DNA of 64,000 nucleotides from the NCBI RefSeq assembly GCF_014397245.1, contig NZ_JACLHY010000007.1, positions 62,001 to 126,000 of the forward strand, read 5' to 3'. This DNA comes from Arenibacter arenosicollis. GTDB lineage: Bacteria; Bacteroidota; Bacteroidia; Flavobacteriales; Flavobacteriaceae. A program made the translations under genes and the position numbers. Under the pieces are notes generated by a model that searched no databases, had not been told where the DNA came from, and saw only the letters and a program-made list of their open reading frames with translations. This document shows positions 53,786-62,781 of this stretch, piece by piece; position 1 is the first letter of the stretch; every line of letters begins with the position of its first letter.

Positions 53786-54601
53786 ATGGACAAATTACCA
53801 AAAATTGCATTACCAGTCATATTCGGTATTATAGTACTAGTAATATTAATCTCAAAATCTGCCATTACCATTGGCTCAGGTGAAGCCGGCGTGTTATATA
53901 AAACTTTTTCTGGTGGTGTGGTTACGGATGAACCACCTTTAGGTGAAGGATTCCACATTGTAGCTCCCTGGAACAAGGTTTTTATATATGAGGTTAGGCA
54001 ACAGGAAGTTTTGGAGAAAATGCAGGTACTGTCATCCAACGGGCTTGAAATTAAGTTGGAAGCTTCTGCCTGGTTTGAACCTAAAAGAGAGTTTATAGGA
54101 AAGTTGCACCAGGAAAAAGGCACGGAATACATACAACGTGTATTGTTGCCCACCATCAGGTCTGCCGCCCGAAGTGTAGTGGGAAGATATACCCCGGAAC
54201 AATTGTATTCCAGTAAAAGGGATGCCATTCAGCAAGAGATCTTTGAAGAAACCCAAAAAATCGTAGATGGACAATATATTCAGCTAAATGAAATTTTGGT
54301 TAGGGACGTAACCCTGCCCGCTACCATCAAGGAGGCAATAGAACGTAAACTTAAGCAGGAACAGGAATCCTTGGAATATGAATTTAGATTGGTTACTGCA
54401 CAGAAAGAAGCTCAAAAAGTTATCATTGAGGCTCAGGGTAAGGCAGACGCCAATACAATACTAAGTGCTTCCTTGACGGACAAAATATTACGGGATAAGG
54501 GAATTGATGCCACTATTAAATTAGCGGAATCTCCAAATTCCAAGGTTATTGTAATAGGTAGTGGCGACTCAGGTATGCCCATTATTTTAGGTAATCAATA
54601 A
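53786..54601 (+). CDS. Prohibitin/SPFH-family membrane protein
   Basis: 271 residues. N-terminal hydrophobic helix (about 8-27) as membrane anchor, then the band-7/SPFH domain (about 32-205: GSGEAGVLYKTFSGGVVTDEPPLGEGFHIVAPWNKVFIYEVRQQE, VLLPTIRSAARSVVGRYTPEQLYSSKRDAIQQEIFEETQKIV) and a charged coiled-coil part (about 190-235). Prohibitins form large ring complexes at membranes and may assist protease or lipid organisation. It follows the vWA protein by 19 bases and probably shares its transcript. Confidence 0.92.
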   Translation: MDKLPKIALPVIFGIIVLVILISKSAITIGSGEAGVLYKTFSGGVVTDEPPLGEGFHIVAPWNKVFIYEVRQQEVLEKMQVLSSNGLEIKLEASAWFEPKREFIGKLHQEKGTEYIQRVLLPTIRSAARSVVGRYTPEQLYSSKRDAIQQEIFEETQKIVDGQYIQLNEILVRDVTLPATIKEAIERKLKQEQESLEYEFRLVTAQKEAQKVIIEAQGKADANTILSASLTDKILRDKGIDATIKLAESPNSKVIVIGSGDSGMPIILGNQ

Positions 54602-54662
54602 TAATTTAACAATTTTGAAATAAATTGTACCGTATAAATTTTCCAAGGTTGAAAAATAGTTT

Positions 54663-54670
54663 TAATTTTG
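54663..54670 (+). promoter_or_regulatory. Candidate -7 box of the histidine operon
   Basis: TAATTTTG (TAnnTTTG) ends 7 bases before the leader peptide ATG at 54678, so the leader peptide would be translated from a nearly leaderless transcript. The -33 element is not clear. Confidence 0.55.
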
Positions 54671-54677
54671 TCATATC

Positions 54678-54734
54678 ATGAAAAACAACAGGACACATCA
54701 TCATCATTTCTTTACTTGCAGTCAAGCGAGCTAG
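54678..54734 (+). CDS. hisL: Histidine operon leader peptide
   Basis: An 18-residue frame: MKNNRTHHHHFFTCSQAS, stop TAG. Four consecutive CAT histidine codons (54696-54707). A terminator-like hairpin follows 31 bases after its stop, and hisG starts 109 bases after its stop. This is the classic layout of ribosome-mediated attenuation: low histidyl-tRNA stalls the ribosome on the His run and prevents the terminator. The peptide is too short for normal gene callers. Confidence 0.85.
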   Translation: MKNNRTHHHHFFTCSQAS

Positions 54735-54764
54735 GAATGTATTGTTGTATCTAAACTATATTCT

Positions 54765-54798
54765 AACCCGTTTGAGCAATCAAACGGGTTTTGTATTT
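54765..54798 (+). terminator. Attenuator terminator of the histidine operon
   Basis: AACCCGTTTG (54765-54774) pairs perfectly over 10 bp with CAAACGGGTT (54781-54790) around a 6-base loop AGCAAT, followed by TTGTATTT. It lies between hisL and hisG. A competing (antiterminator) pairing between the TAGGAAT after the hisL stop and the ATTCTA before the stem is possible with a bulge, but I cannot fold it here. Confidence 0.8.
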
Positions 54799-54843
54799 AA
54801 CATCCTGTTAGATTTGTTCAGGCCAAAAACAAAAAATTAGAAA

Positions 54844-55701
54844 ATGAAAAAAATTAGAATTGCTATCCAGAAAAGTGGCCGTCTAAATGAAGACTCACTT
54901 CAAATACTAAAAGATTGTGGAATTTCTATCGATAATGGAAAAGACCAACTTAAAGCCTCTTCCAGAAATTTCCCCTTGGAAGTTTTCTATCTTCGAAATG
55001 GAGATATCCCACAATATTTAAGGGATGGCGTAGTAGATATTGCCATTATTGGGGAAAATGTACTAATAGAAAAAGGAGAGGATATTTCAATTGCAGAGAA
55101 ATTAGGTTTTTCCAAATGCAAAGTATCTTTGGCTGTTCCTAAATCGGTAAAGTACAATTCGGTAAAAGATTTTGAAGGCAAAAAAATTGCCACATCGTAT
55201 CCAAATACCGTAAAAAACTATCTAGATAGCAAAGGAGTAAAGGCTGATCTTCATATTATTAGTGGTTCTGTGGAAATTGCACCCAATATTGGTTTGGCCG
55301 ATGCTATTTGTGATATTGTCTCAAGTGGAAGTACACTTTTCAAGAATAATTTGAAAGAAGTTGAGGTGATGTTGACCAGTGAGGCCGTACTGGCAGTTTC
55401 TCCACAAATTTCTCAGGAAGGAACGGAGTTGCTGGAAAAATTAAGATTTAGAATTCAATCCGTTTTACGTGCCAGGCAATCCAAATATGTTCTATTGAAC
55501 GCCCCTAACAATAAATTGGACGAAATTATTGGGCTGCTGCCCGGTATGAGGAGTCCTACAGTACTACCTTTGGCCGAGGAAGGTTGGAGTTCCGTACATA
55601 CTGTAATCAACAAGGATAAATTCTGGGAAGTTATCCAAGAGCTTAAAAAAGCTGGAGCTGAGGGAATACTTGTTTGCCCCATTGAAAAAATGGTGCTATA
55701 A
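54844..55701 (+). CDS. hisG: ATP phosphoribosyltransferase (long form)
   Basis: 285 residues, the long, self-contained hisG type that does not need HisZ. First step of histidine synthesis. Motifs: RIAIQKSGRLNEDSLQILKDCGI, the VDIAIIGENVLIEK region, SGSVEIAPNIGLADAICDIVSSGSTLFKNNL (PRPP site) and the C-terminal regulatory ACT-like part (about 215-285, PTVLPLAEEGWSSVHTVI) that binds histidine. It starts the operon behind an attenuator. Confidence 0.97.
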   Translation: MKKIRIAIQKSGRLNEDSLQILKDCGISIDNGKDQLKASSRNFPLEVFYLRNGDIPQYLRDGVVDIAIIGENVLIEKGEDISIAEKLGFSKCKVSLAVPKSVKYNSVKDFEGKKIATSYPNTVKNYLDSKGVKADLHIISGSVEIAPNIGLADAICDIVSSGSTLFKNNLKEVEVMLTSEAVLAVSPQISQEGTELLEKLRFRIQSVLRARQSKYVLLNAPNNKLDEIIGLLPGMRSPTVLPLAEEGWSSVHTVINKDKFWEVIQELKKAGAEGILVCPIEKMVL

Positions 55702-55712
55702 CACTTGTCCTT

Positions 55713-56144
55713 ATGACTACTACCTTTCATATGGAGCTTATCCCAAAGAAGAATATAAATGATATTTTACCTTTGGTACAAATGCTCAACAACGGTAAAT
55801 TTCCTGTTGAAATTCTTAAAAAAAGATTGCAGGATATGCTTAGGGACGGCTATCAATGTTTGGGCGTCTACGATAAAGAAGCGTTAATAGGTATATGTGG
55901 TATATGGGTTCTAAATAAATTATATGTAGGTAAACATATTGAACCTGACAATGTTTATGTATTACCGGAATATCGAAGTTCTGGAGTTGGAAAATTGATG
56001 ATGGATTGGGTATTTAATTATGCTCTAGAAATCGGATGCGATGCCTCGGAAGTTAACTGCTATATAAAAAATGAAAAAGGAATTCAGTTTTGGAATAACC
56101 AAGGTTATAAGGCCATAGGCTACCATATGCAAAAAGTATTATAG
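55713..56144 (+). CDS. GNAT-family N-acetyltransferase embedded in the his operon
   Basis: 143 residues. GNAT fold with the acetyl-CoA-binding motif in YRSSGVGKLMMDWVF (Q/RxxGxG/A) after a beta strand VYVLPE, and EVNCYIKNEKGIQFWNNQGYKAIGYHMQKVL at the C-terminus. Substrate unknown. It starts 11 bases after hisG and ends 2 bases before hisD, so it is read with the operon. It is not a known histidine biosynthesis enzyme; possible roles are modification of a pathway intermediate, detoxification, or an unrelated gene inserted by chance. Confidence 0.85.
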   Translation: MTTTFHMELIPKKNINDILPLVQMLNNGKFPVEILKKRLQDMLRDGYQCLGVYDKEALIGICGIWVLNKLYVGKHIEPDNVYVLPEYRSSGVGKLMMDWVFNYALEIGCDASEVNCYIKNEKGIQFWNNQGYKAIGYHMQKVL

Positions 56145-56146
56145 CA

Positions 56147-57430
56147 ATGAATAAGATATACAATCCACAGAGAGCAGATTGGAAGGCAGTTTTAAAACGG
56201 CCGACCCAAACTATTGCCGATATCGAGGATATGGTCGATGCCGTTTTTATGGAAATAAAGACTGGCGGCGATTCCGTGGTAAGCAACTATACCAAAAAAT
56301 ATGATGGAGTGGTTTTACCGGATGCATTTGTATCTCGCTTAGAGATAGAGGAGTCTGAAAAAATGATTTCAAGCGATTTAAAGTCGGCTATTCAACAGGC
56401 CAAAAACAATATTGAAATATTTCATAAAGCACAAAAAACGGATAAAGTTTCCGTAGAAACTGCTAATGGTGTCCAATGCTGGCAAGAAAAACGTCCCATA
56501 CAAAAAGTGGGATTGTACATTCCCGGAGGTACGGCTCCTTTGTTTTCTACGATCTTAATGCTTGCAGTACCAGCAAATATTGCGGGCTGCCAAGAAATTA
56601 TCCTGTGTACCCCGCCCAACAAGGAAGGAAAAGTTCATCCGGCCATATTATATACGGCCAATCTATGCGGAGTTACCAAAATATTTAAAGTTGGAGGCAT
56701 TCAGGCCATTGCCAGTATGACTTTTGGAACAGAAACCATTCCTCCCGTCTATAAAATATTTGGGCCAGGAAATCAATTTGTAACCGTTGCCAAACAAATA
56801 GCCACAAAATATGGTGTAGCCATTGACATGCCTGCAGGTCCCAGTGAACTTTTGGTGATGGCCGATGATACCGCCAATGCAGCATTTGTAGCCTCAGATC
56901 TATTGAGCCAGGCAGAACATGGTGTGGACAGTCAGGTTATTTTAGTATCCACTTCCAAAAATTTTATAGATGCCGTTGAAGCGGAGGTAGCTGAGCAAAT
57001 TAAGGATTTGCCGAGAAAAGATATAGCCGAAAAGGCTATAGCCAATAGCAAATTAATTTACGTGGATAGCCAACAGACGGCTGTAGATCTAATCAATGAG
57101 TACGGTCCGGAACATTACATTCTATGTGTTAAAAATGAAGAATTTTTCCTAAGACAAACCTATAATGCCGGTTCTGTTTTTATTGGGAATTACACTCCAG
57201 AAAGTGCAGGGGATTACGCATCTGGAACCAATCATACGTTACCGACCAATGGATATGCGAAACAGTATAGTGGCGTAAACCTGGATAGTTTTATGAAAAG
57301 TATGACTTTTCAAAAAATATCGGAAAAAGGAATTCAGGAAATTGGCAATACCATAGAGTTGATGGCCGAAGCGGAAGGGCTGCAAGCCCATAAGAATGCA
57401 GTAACCCTGAGATTGAACAGTTTAAAATAA
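56147..57430 (+). CDS. hisD: Histidinol dehydrogenase
   Basis: 427 residues, standard length. NAD-dependent, zinc enzyme for the last two steps, histidinol to histidine. Motifs: VGLYIPGGTAPLFSTILMLAVPANIAGC, KIFGPGNQFVTVAKQIA, IDMPAGPSELLVMADD, the zinc site SQAEHG, YGPEHYI with the catalytic Glu/His, and SAGDYASGTNHTLPT with SGV near the C-terminus. ATG start 2 bases after the GNAT gene. Confidence 0.97.
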   Translation: MNKIYNPQRADWKAVLKRPTQTIADIEDMVDAVFMEIKTGGDSVVSNYTKKYDGVVLPDAFVSRLEIEESEKMISSDLKSAIQQAKNNIEIFHKAQKTDKVSVETANGVQCWQEKRPIQKVGLYIPGGTAPLFSTILMLAVPANIAGCQEIILCTPPNKEGKVHPAILYTANLCGVTKIFKVGGIQAIASMTFGTETIPPVYKIFGPGNQFVTVAKQIATKYGVAIDMPAGPSELLVMADDTANAAFVASDLLSQAEHGVDSQVILVSTSKNFIDAVEAEVAEQIKDLPRKDIAEKAIANSKLIYVDSQQTAVDLINEYGPEHYILCVKNEEFFLRQTYNAGSVFIGNYTPESAGDYASGTNHTLPTNGYAKQYSGVNLDSFMKSMTFQKISEKGIQEIGNTIELMAEAEGLQAHKNAVTLRLNSLK

Positions 57431-57477
57431 TAAGACCGAAGTATTGAGCTGGCACAGCACGATACTAGCCGGATAAA

Positions 57478-58557
57478 ATGCCGAAAAGCATAAATAGAAT
57501 GAAAACAAAAATATTCAACATTAACAACATAGTTCGGGAGAACGTAAAAGGATTAAGTCCCTATTCCTCTGCAAGGGATGAATATGTTTCAGATGGTTCC
57601 AAAATGGTATTTTTAGACGCCAATGAAAATCCTTTTGAATCTGGTGTAAATAGATATCCGGATCCACATCAAAGACGCTTAAAAGAAGTCTTGGCAGAAA
57701 AAAAGGGAGTTTCCACACAACAACTTCTTTTAGGGAATGGTAGTGATGAGGTGTTGGATTTAATTTTTCGGGCCTTTTGCGAACCCAAAGAGGACAATAT
57801 TATCTCCTTACCACCCACATACGGTATGTATAAGGTACTTGCAGGAATAAACAATGTGGAGAATAGAGAGGTATTATTGACAAAAGAATTTGAACCCAAT
57901 GTACCAGAAATACTGAAAGTAGCTGATGGTAAGAGTAAATTACTATTTCTCTGCTCGCCAAACAATCCCACCGGAAATAGCTTTTCCAGTAGCAGCGTTA
58001 GGGAGTTGTTGGACAATTTTAATGGATTGGTAGTTATAGATGAAGCCTATATCGATTTCTCAAGTGAAGTAAGTTGGATTTCGGAATTGCAGAATTATCC
58101 CAATCTAGTGGTAACCCAAACCTTATCCAAAGCCTATGGTATGGCAGGTATAAGATTAGGGACCTGTTATGCTTCTGAGGAAATAATAGCTGTATTAAAT
58201 AAAATAAAACCACCATATAACGTAAATGAATTAACGCAGCAAAGAGCTTTGGAGCGGGTTTTGGACGTTAATGCGGTTAATTTGGAGGTAATAGATATTT
58301 TAACGGAAAGGGAGGCCCTTTTTAATGTGTTGCACCAAGTAGAGTTTGTAGAAAAAATATATCAAACTGACGCAAATTTTATTCTCGCCAAAGTGGATGA
58401 TGCTACCAGAAGATACAATCAACTTTTGAAAATGGGTATCGTAGTTCGCAACAGGACCTCGCAGCCACTTTGTGAAAATACACTGAGATTTACCGTGGGA
58501 ACCAAAGAGGAAAATAAGAAATTAATAAGCGCATTGCAAAATATAACAACCTTATAA
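57478..58557 (+). CDS. hisC: Histidinol-phosphate aminotransferase
   Basis: 359 residues from ATG 57478; ATG at codon 8 (57499) would give the more usual N-terminus [13 protein letters not shown] and may be the true start. Fold-type I PLP enzyme: [75 protein letters not shown] and the PLP lysine in [13 protein letters not shown]. Transfers the amino group to imidazole acetol phosphate. Confidence 0.95.
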   Translation: MPKSINRMKTKIFNINNIVRENVKGLSPYSSARDEYVSDGSKMVFLDANENPFESGVNRYPDPHQRRLKEVLAEKKGVSTQQLLLGNGSDEVLDLIFRAFCEPKEDNIISLPPTYGMYKVLAGINNVENREVLLTKEFEPNVPEILKVADGKSKLLFLCSPNNPTGNSFSSSSVRELLDNFNGLVVIDEAYIDFSSEVSWISELQNYPNLVVTQTLSKAYGMAGIRLGTCYASEEIIAVLNKIKPPYNVNELTQQRALERVLDVNAVNLEVIDILTEREALFNVLHQVEFVEKIYQTDANFILAKVDDATRRYNQLLKMGIVVRNRTSQPLCENTLRFTVGTKEENKKLISALQNITTL

Positions 58558-58561
58558 TATT

Positions 58562-59740
58562 ATGAGTCCGGATAAGAACACTAATGCCGCCAAACGAAAT
58601 AAAAATGGTAAAAAAGTGCTGTTTATAGATAGGGATGGTACCATTATTAAAGAAACCATAGACGAGCAGATAGATGCTTTTGAAAAAATGGTATTTTATC
58701 CCAAGGCATTTACCTTTTTGGGGAAAATAGCCAAGGAATTGGATTATGAATTGGTAATGATTACCAATCAGGATGGCTTGGGTACCGATATTTTTCCTGA
58801 AGACACTTTTTGGCCGGTACATAATTTTATATTGAAATCGTTCGAAAATGAAGGAGTTGTATTTGATAAGGTATTCCTTGATCGAACTTTCCCCCATGAA
58901 AATGCCAATACGCGAAAGCCCGGAACAGGTTTGTTAACGGCTTATTTTTCGGAAGATTACGATTTGGAAAATTCCTTTGTCATAGGGGACCGATTGACCG
59001 ATGTTGAATTGGCCAAAAATTTAGGGGCCAAAGGAATCTTTATAAATGACAATACCAATTTAGGAAAAGGGGAAATATCCGTTAAAAGAGAAGAATTGGA
59101 TAATTACATAGCCCTGGAGAGCAATGATTGGGAAAAAATATACGAGTTTTTAAAATTGAAAGATCGGGTTTCTGAAATAACCCGTAAAACCAATGAAACC
59201 GATATTTTCATTAAACTTAATTTGGACGGTACCGGAAAGAGTGATATTAGCACCGGGTTGGACTTCTTTGACCATATGTTGGATCAATTGGCCCGTCATG
59301 GCCAAATGGACCTTGAAATCAAAGTTAAAGGCGATCTGGAAGTAGACGAACATCATACCATAGAAGATACGGCAATAGCATTGGGCGAGGTGTTTCATAA
59401 AGCTTTGGGCAATAAATTGGGAATCGAAAGATATGGTTTCTGTTTGCCTATGGACGACTGTTTGGCACAGGTTGCCATCGATTTTGGTGGACGAAACTGG
59501 TTGGTTTGGGAAACGGAATTCAAAAGGGAAATGATAGGAAAAATGCCAACGGAAATGTTTTATCATTTCTTTAAATCGTTTACGGATGGAGCCAAAGCCA
59601 ATTTAAATGTTAAGGCTGAAGGTAATAATGAACACCATAAAATAGAGGCCATTTTCAAAGCTTTTGCCAAGGCAATCAAGGTGGCCGTGAAACGTGACGT
59701 AGAAAAAATGGTGCTACCAAGTACCAAAGGAGTTTTATAG
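58562..59740 (+). CDS. hisB: Bifunctional histidinol-phosphatase / imidazoleglycerol-phosphate dehydratase
   Basis: 392 residues. N-terminal HAD phosphatase (about 17-175) with DxD nucleophile motif FIDRDGT (D23, D25), the zinc-type loop and [19 protein letters not shown]-terminal IGPD domain (about 200-392) with the His/Glu-rich metal sites [15 protein letters not shown] and [13 protein letters not shown]. Catalyses steps 6 and 8. The fused form is known from enterobacteria and Bacteroidetes. Starts 4 bases after hisC. Confidence 0.96.
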   Translation: MSPDKNTNAAKRNKNGKKVLFIDRDGTIIKETIDEQIDAFEKMVFYPKAFTFLGKIAKELDYELVMITNQDGLGTDIFPEDTFWPVHNFILKSFENEGVVFDKVFLDRTFPHENANTRKPGTGLLTAYFSEDYDLENSFVIGDRLTDVELAKNLGAKGIFINDNTNLGKGEISVKREELDNYIALESNDWEKIYEFLKLKDRVSEITRKTNETDIFIKLNLDGTGKSDISTGLDFFDHMLDQLARHGQMDLEIKVKGDLEVDEHHTIEDTAIALGEVFHKALGNKLGIERYGFCLPMDDCLAQVAIDFGGRNWLVWETEFKREMIGKMPTEMFYHFFKSFTDGAKANLNVKAEGNNEHHKIEAIFKAFAKAIKVAVKRDVEKMVLPSTKGVL

Positions 59741-59773
59741 GAGTAAATAAATCTGTCCGAAGGACAACTAAAA

Positions 59774-60364
59774 ATGAAAATAGTAATTATTGATTACGGA
59801 GCCGGAAATATTCAGAGTATTAAGTTTGCCTTTCAGCGCTTGGGGTATGAGGCTATTTTGAGCCGGGATGCCGATGAGATTATGGCGGCCGATAAAGTTA
59901 TATTTCCGGGAGTGGGGGAGGCAAGCAGTGCCATGAAGAAATTGCGTGAAAGTAAATTGGACCAGATTATTCCTAAACTAAAACAGCCAGTATTGGGAAT
60001 TTGCCTGGGAATGCAATTAATGTGTCATTCTTCGGAAGAAGGCGATACACAAGGCCTTGGTATTTTTGATGTAGATGTGGTTAAATTCTCCAATAAGGTC
60101 AAGGTTCCGCAGATAGGGTGGAATCAAATTACCAATTTAAAATCCGACCTATTCAACAACATAAAGGAAAAGGAACATATTTATCTAGTACATAGTTTTT
60201 ATGCCCCAATTTGCGAGGAAACAATTGCCGAAGCTGAATACGGCTTGGGATATAGTGCCGCTTTAAAAAAAGATAATTTTTATGGAACTCAATTCCACCC
60301 AGAAAAGAGCAGCGAGGTTGGAGAAAAGATCCTTAGGAATTTTATTGATAGTGCCACTAGTTAA
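59774..60364 (+). CDS. hisH: Imidazole glycerol phosphate synthase, glutaminase subunit
   Basis: 196 residues. Class I glutamine amidotransferase: nucleophile C77 in PVLGICLGMQLMC, then H175 and E177 in GTQFHPEKSSEVG; IDYGAGNIQSI at the N-terminus and FPGVGEASSAM for the oxyanion part. Supplies ammonia to HisF. A small hairpin TGTCC-GAA-GGACA (59754-59766) sits in front of its ATG. Confidence 0.96.
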   Translation: MKIVIIDYGAGNIQSIKFAFQRLGYEAILSRDADEIMAADKVIFPGVGEASSAMKKLRESKLDQIIPKLKQPVLGICLGMQLMCHSSEEGDTQGLGIFDVDVVKFSNKVKVPQIGWNQITNLKSDLFNNIKEKEHIYLVHSFYAPICEETIAEAEYGLGYSAALKKDNFYGTQFHPEKSSEVGEKILRNFIDSATS

Positions 60365-60376
60365 TACTGTATAAAC

Positions 60377-61105
60377 ATGAGAATAATACCTGCAATAGAT
60401 ATAATTGAAGGAAAATGTGTAAGACTGTCCAAAGGAGACTACGACACCAAGAAAATCTATAATGAGAATCCCTTGGAGGTGGCCAAAGAGTTTGAAGCCC
60501 ATGGAATTGAATACTTGCATTTGGTAGATTTGGACGGGGCTAAATCCAAACATATCGTAAATCATAAAGTGTTGGAAAAAATAGCTTCCAATACCAACTT
60601 GAAAATAGATTTTGGTGGCGGGCTAAAGACCGATGATGATCTAAGGATCGCCTTTGAAAGTGGGGCCAATCAAATCACTGGCGGGAGCATTGCCGTTAAG
60701 GACAGGGATACTTTTATTTCCTGGATCAACAAATACAGTCCTGAGAAGATTATTCTTGGAGCGGACGCAAAAGATGAGATGGTAGCTGTATCGGGTTGGA
60801 TGGAAGAATCCAAGGAAGAGTTGATTCCCTTTATCCAAACGTATCAAAAAGAAGGTATTAGAGCAGTAATTTGTACCGATATAAGTAAAGATGGCATGTT
60901 AGAGGGTCCTTCTTTTGATCTGTACCGTAAAATTTTGGAGGCTTGCGGCCCAAATATCTTACTGATAGCCAGTGGAGGAATTTCAACCTTTGAAGAACTT
61001 CCCAAATTGGCCGAATTGGGTTGCGAAGGAACCATAATTGGAAAAGCCATTTATGAAAATAGAATTAGTTTAAAACAATTGGAAAAATTTATTCTCGACA
61101 TCTAA
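60377..61105 (+). CDS. hisA: ProFAR isomerase (1-(5-phosphoribosyl)-5-[(5-phosphoribosylamino)methylideneamino]imidazole-4-carboxamide isomerase)
   Basis: 242 residues, TIM barrel. Catalytic Asp residues in [14 protein letters not shown] (D8) and [13 protein letters not shown] (near 170), with VDLDGAK and the phosphate-binding FGGGLK and IASGGIS loops. Step 4 of the pathway. 12 bases after hisH. Confidence 0.96.
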   Translation: MRIIPAIDIIEGKCVRLSKGDYDTKKIYNENPLEVAKEFEAHGIEYLHLVDLDGAKSKHIVNHKVLEKIASNTNLKIDFGGGLKTDDDLRIAFESGANQITGGSIAVKDRDTFISWINKYSPEKIILGADAKDEMVAVSGWMEESKEELIPFIQTYQKEGIRAVICTDISKDGMLEGPSFDLYRKILEACGPNILLIASGGISTFEELPKLAELGCEGTIIGKAIYENRISLKQLEKFILDI

Positions 61106-61198
61106 TAAATATTAAGCTTGTTGTTGAATTATTGGGCGCCATTTATAGTTTTCAAGACCGTAAGTAGCAGCTTAAATTTCCAAAAATAAATGTAGCAA

Positions 61199-61954
61199 AT
61201 GTTAACAAAAAGAATAATCCCTTGTTTGGATATTAAAAATGGTAGGACTGTAAAAGGGATAAACTTTGTGGATTTGCGGGACGCAGGTGATCCAGTGGAA
61301 CTTGCCGAGATCTACGCCAAGTCCGGCGCGGACGAATTGGTCTTTTTGGATATTTCGGCCACGGAGGAGGGAAGAAGAACTTTGGCCGATTTGGTATTGC
61401 GGGTTGCCGAAAAGGTAAATATTCCTTTTACCGTAGGTGGTGGTATTTCGTCTGTGAAGGATGTGGATATATTATTACATAACGGAGCGGATAAAGTATC
61501 CATAAATTCATCCGCCGTCAAAAATCCTCAATTGATCAACGATCTGGTAGCCAAATTTGGCTCGCAATGTATTGTTGTGGCCATAGATGCCAAACAGATC
61601 GATGGGGAATGGATAGTGCATTTGGTAGGAGGGAAGGTACCCACAGAACTAAATCTTTTTACTTGGGCGAAGGAGGTTGAAAAACGTGGGGCTGGAGAAA
61701 TTTTATTTACCTCCATGAACCATGATGGAACAAAGGATGGGTTTGCCAATGAGGCTTTGGCCAAATTATCAACAGAATTGAACATTCCAATAATAGCATC
61801 GGGTGGGGCAGGAAATATGCAACATTTTACGGATACATTTGTTGAAGGAAAGGCAGATGCAGCTCTGGCTGCAAGCGTTTTTCATTTTAAGGAAATAGAA
61901 ATCAAAGACTTAAAGGAAGAGTTAAAAAGAAATAATATCCCCGTTAGGCTATAA
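61199..61954 (+). CDS. hisF: Imidazole glycerol phosphate synthase, cyclase subunit
   Basis: 251 residues, TIM barrel. Catalytic residues in [19 protein letters not shown] (D11) and [13 protein letters not shown] (near 130), with [14 protein letters not shown], the VGGGISSV and [10 protein letters not shown] loops. Forms a complex with HisH and joins histidine to purine synthesis by releasing AICAR. ATG start; a 93-base gap separates it from hisA. Confidence 0.96.
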   Translation: MLTKRIIPCLDIKNGRTVKGINFVDLRDAGDPVELAEIYAKSGADELVFLDISATEEGRRTLADLVLRVAEKVNIPFTVGGGISSVKDVDILLHNGADKVSINSSAVKNPQLINDLVAKFGSQCIVVAIDAKQIDGEWIVHLVGGKVPTELNLFTWAKEVEKRGAGEILFTSMNHDGTKDGFANEALAKLSTELNIPIIASGGAGNMQHFTDTFVEGKADAALAASVFHFKEIEIKDLKEELKRNNIPVRL

Positions 61955-62019
61955 TCAATTTTATTATCAGCAAGGTGGATTAATCCAAACACTTCCTATA
62001 ACAAACCTAAAATTACATT

Positions 62020-62655
62020 ATGGAATCCAAAAGCATGAACATAGACTTCAACAAAAACAATGACGGCTTGGTCCCGGCAATAGTACAGGATGCAAATACC
62101 AAAAATGTACTTATGTTGGGATATATGAACCAGGAAGCATATAACAAAACAATAGACAGTAGTAAAGTAACCTTCTATAGCCGCACAAAAAGCAGATTAT
62201 GGACCAAAGGAGAGGAAAGCGGAAATTTTTTGAATCTAGTGGACATTAAATTGGACTGCGATAACGATACCCTGCTTGTCATGGTAGATCCTGTTGGACC
62301 AACCTGCCATAAAGGAACCGATACCTGTTGGGGCGAAGAAAATAAATCTACATTCGGGTTTATTACAGAACTGGAAAATATTATTCAGAACAGAAAAGAT
62401 CAGGCCGATGGTATAATTCCGATTCCCGAAGGAGTTAAACCCAGCTATGTTTCCTCACTATTTAAGAGCGGTATCAATAAAGTAGCACAGAAAGTAGGGG
62501 AAGAAGCTGTAGAGGTGGTAATTGAGGCCAAGGATGATAATGATCAACTGTTCAAAGATGAAAGTGCAGATCTATTGTTCCATTATCTAATATTGTTACA
62601 GGCTAAAGGGTTTAAACTTCAGGATATTGTAAAGGTTCTGGAGTCGCGCCATTAA
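62020..62655 (+). CDS. hisIE: Phosphoribosyl-AMP cyclohydrolase / phosphoribosyl-ATP pyrophosphohydrolase
   Basis: 211 residues. HisI domain (about 10-110) with LVPAIVQDANTKNVLMLGYMNQEAYNKT, ESGNFLNLVDIKLDCDNDTLLV and the metal-binding Cys/His in GPTCHKGTDTCWG; HisE domain (about 115-211) with YVSSLFKSGINKVAQKVGEEAVEVVIEAKD. Steps 2 and 3. ATG 62020; codon 6 is a second possible start. Last gene of the operon. Confidence 0.96.
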   Translation: MESKSMNIDFNKNNDGLVPAIVQDANTKNVLMLGYMNQEAYNKTIDSSKVTFYSRTKSRLWTKGEESGNFLNLVDIKLDCDNDTLLVMVDPVGPTCHKGTDTCWGEENKSTFGFITELENIIQNRKDQADGIIPIPEGVKPSYVSSLFKSGINKVAQKVGEEAVEVVIEAKDDNDQLFKDESADLLFHYLILLQAKGFKLQDIVKVLESRH

Positions 62656-62664
62656 TTTCTGAAT

Positions 62665-62690
62665 ATTTTCATTTGAAATGAAAATTGTTT
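62665..62690 (+). terminator. Candidate AT-rich terminator of the his operon
   Basis: ATTTTCATTT (62665-62674) and AAATGAAAAT (62676-62685) form a perfect 10-bp stem around a single G, followed by TGTTTAATTT, 10 bases after the hisIE stop. It is AT-rich and the T-tract is short, so confidence is moderate. Confidence 0.5.
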
Positions 62691-62781
62691 AATTTACAAC
62701 TTGGTATTTTTTGGTAAAAAAAATTGACTTATCTTCAAAAATTCCAATAGTTAATTAATAATCTTAATAATCGCATAGGCT

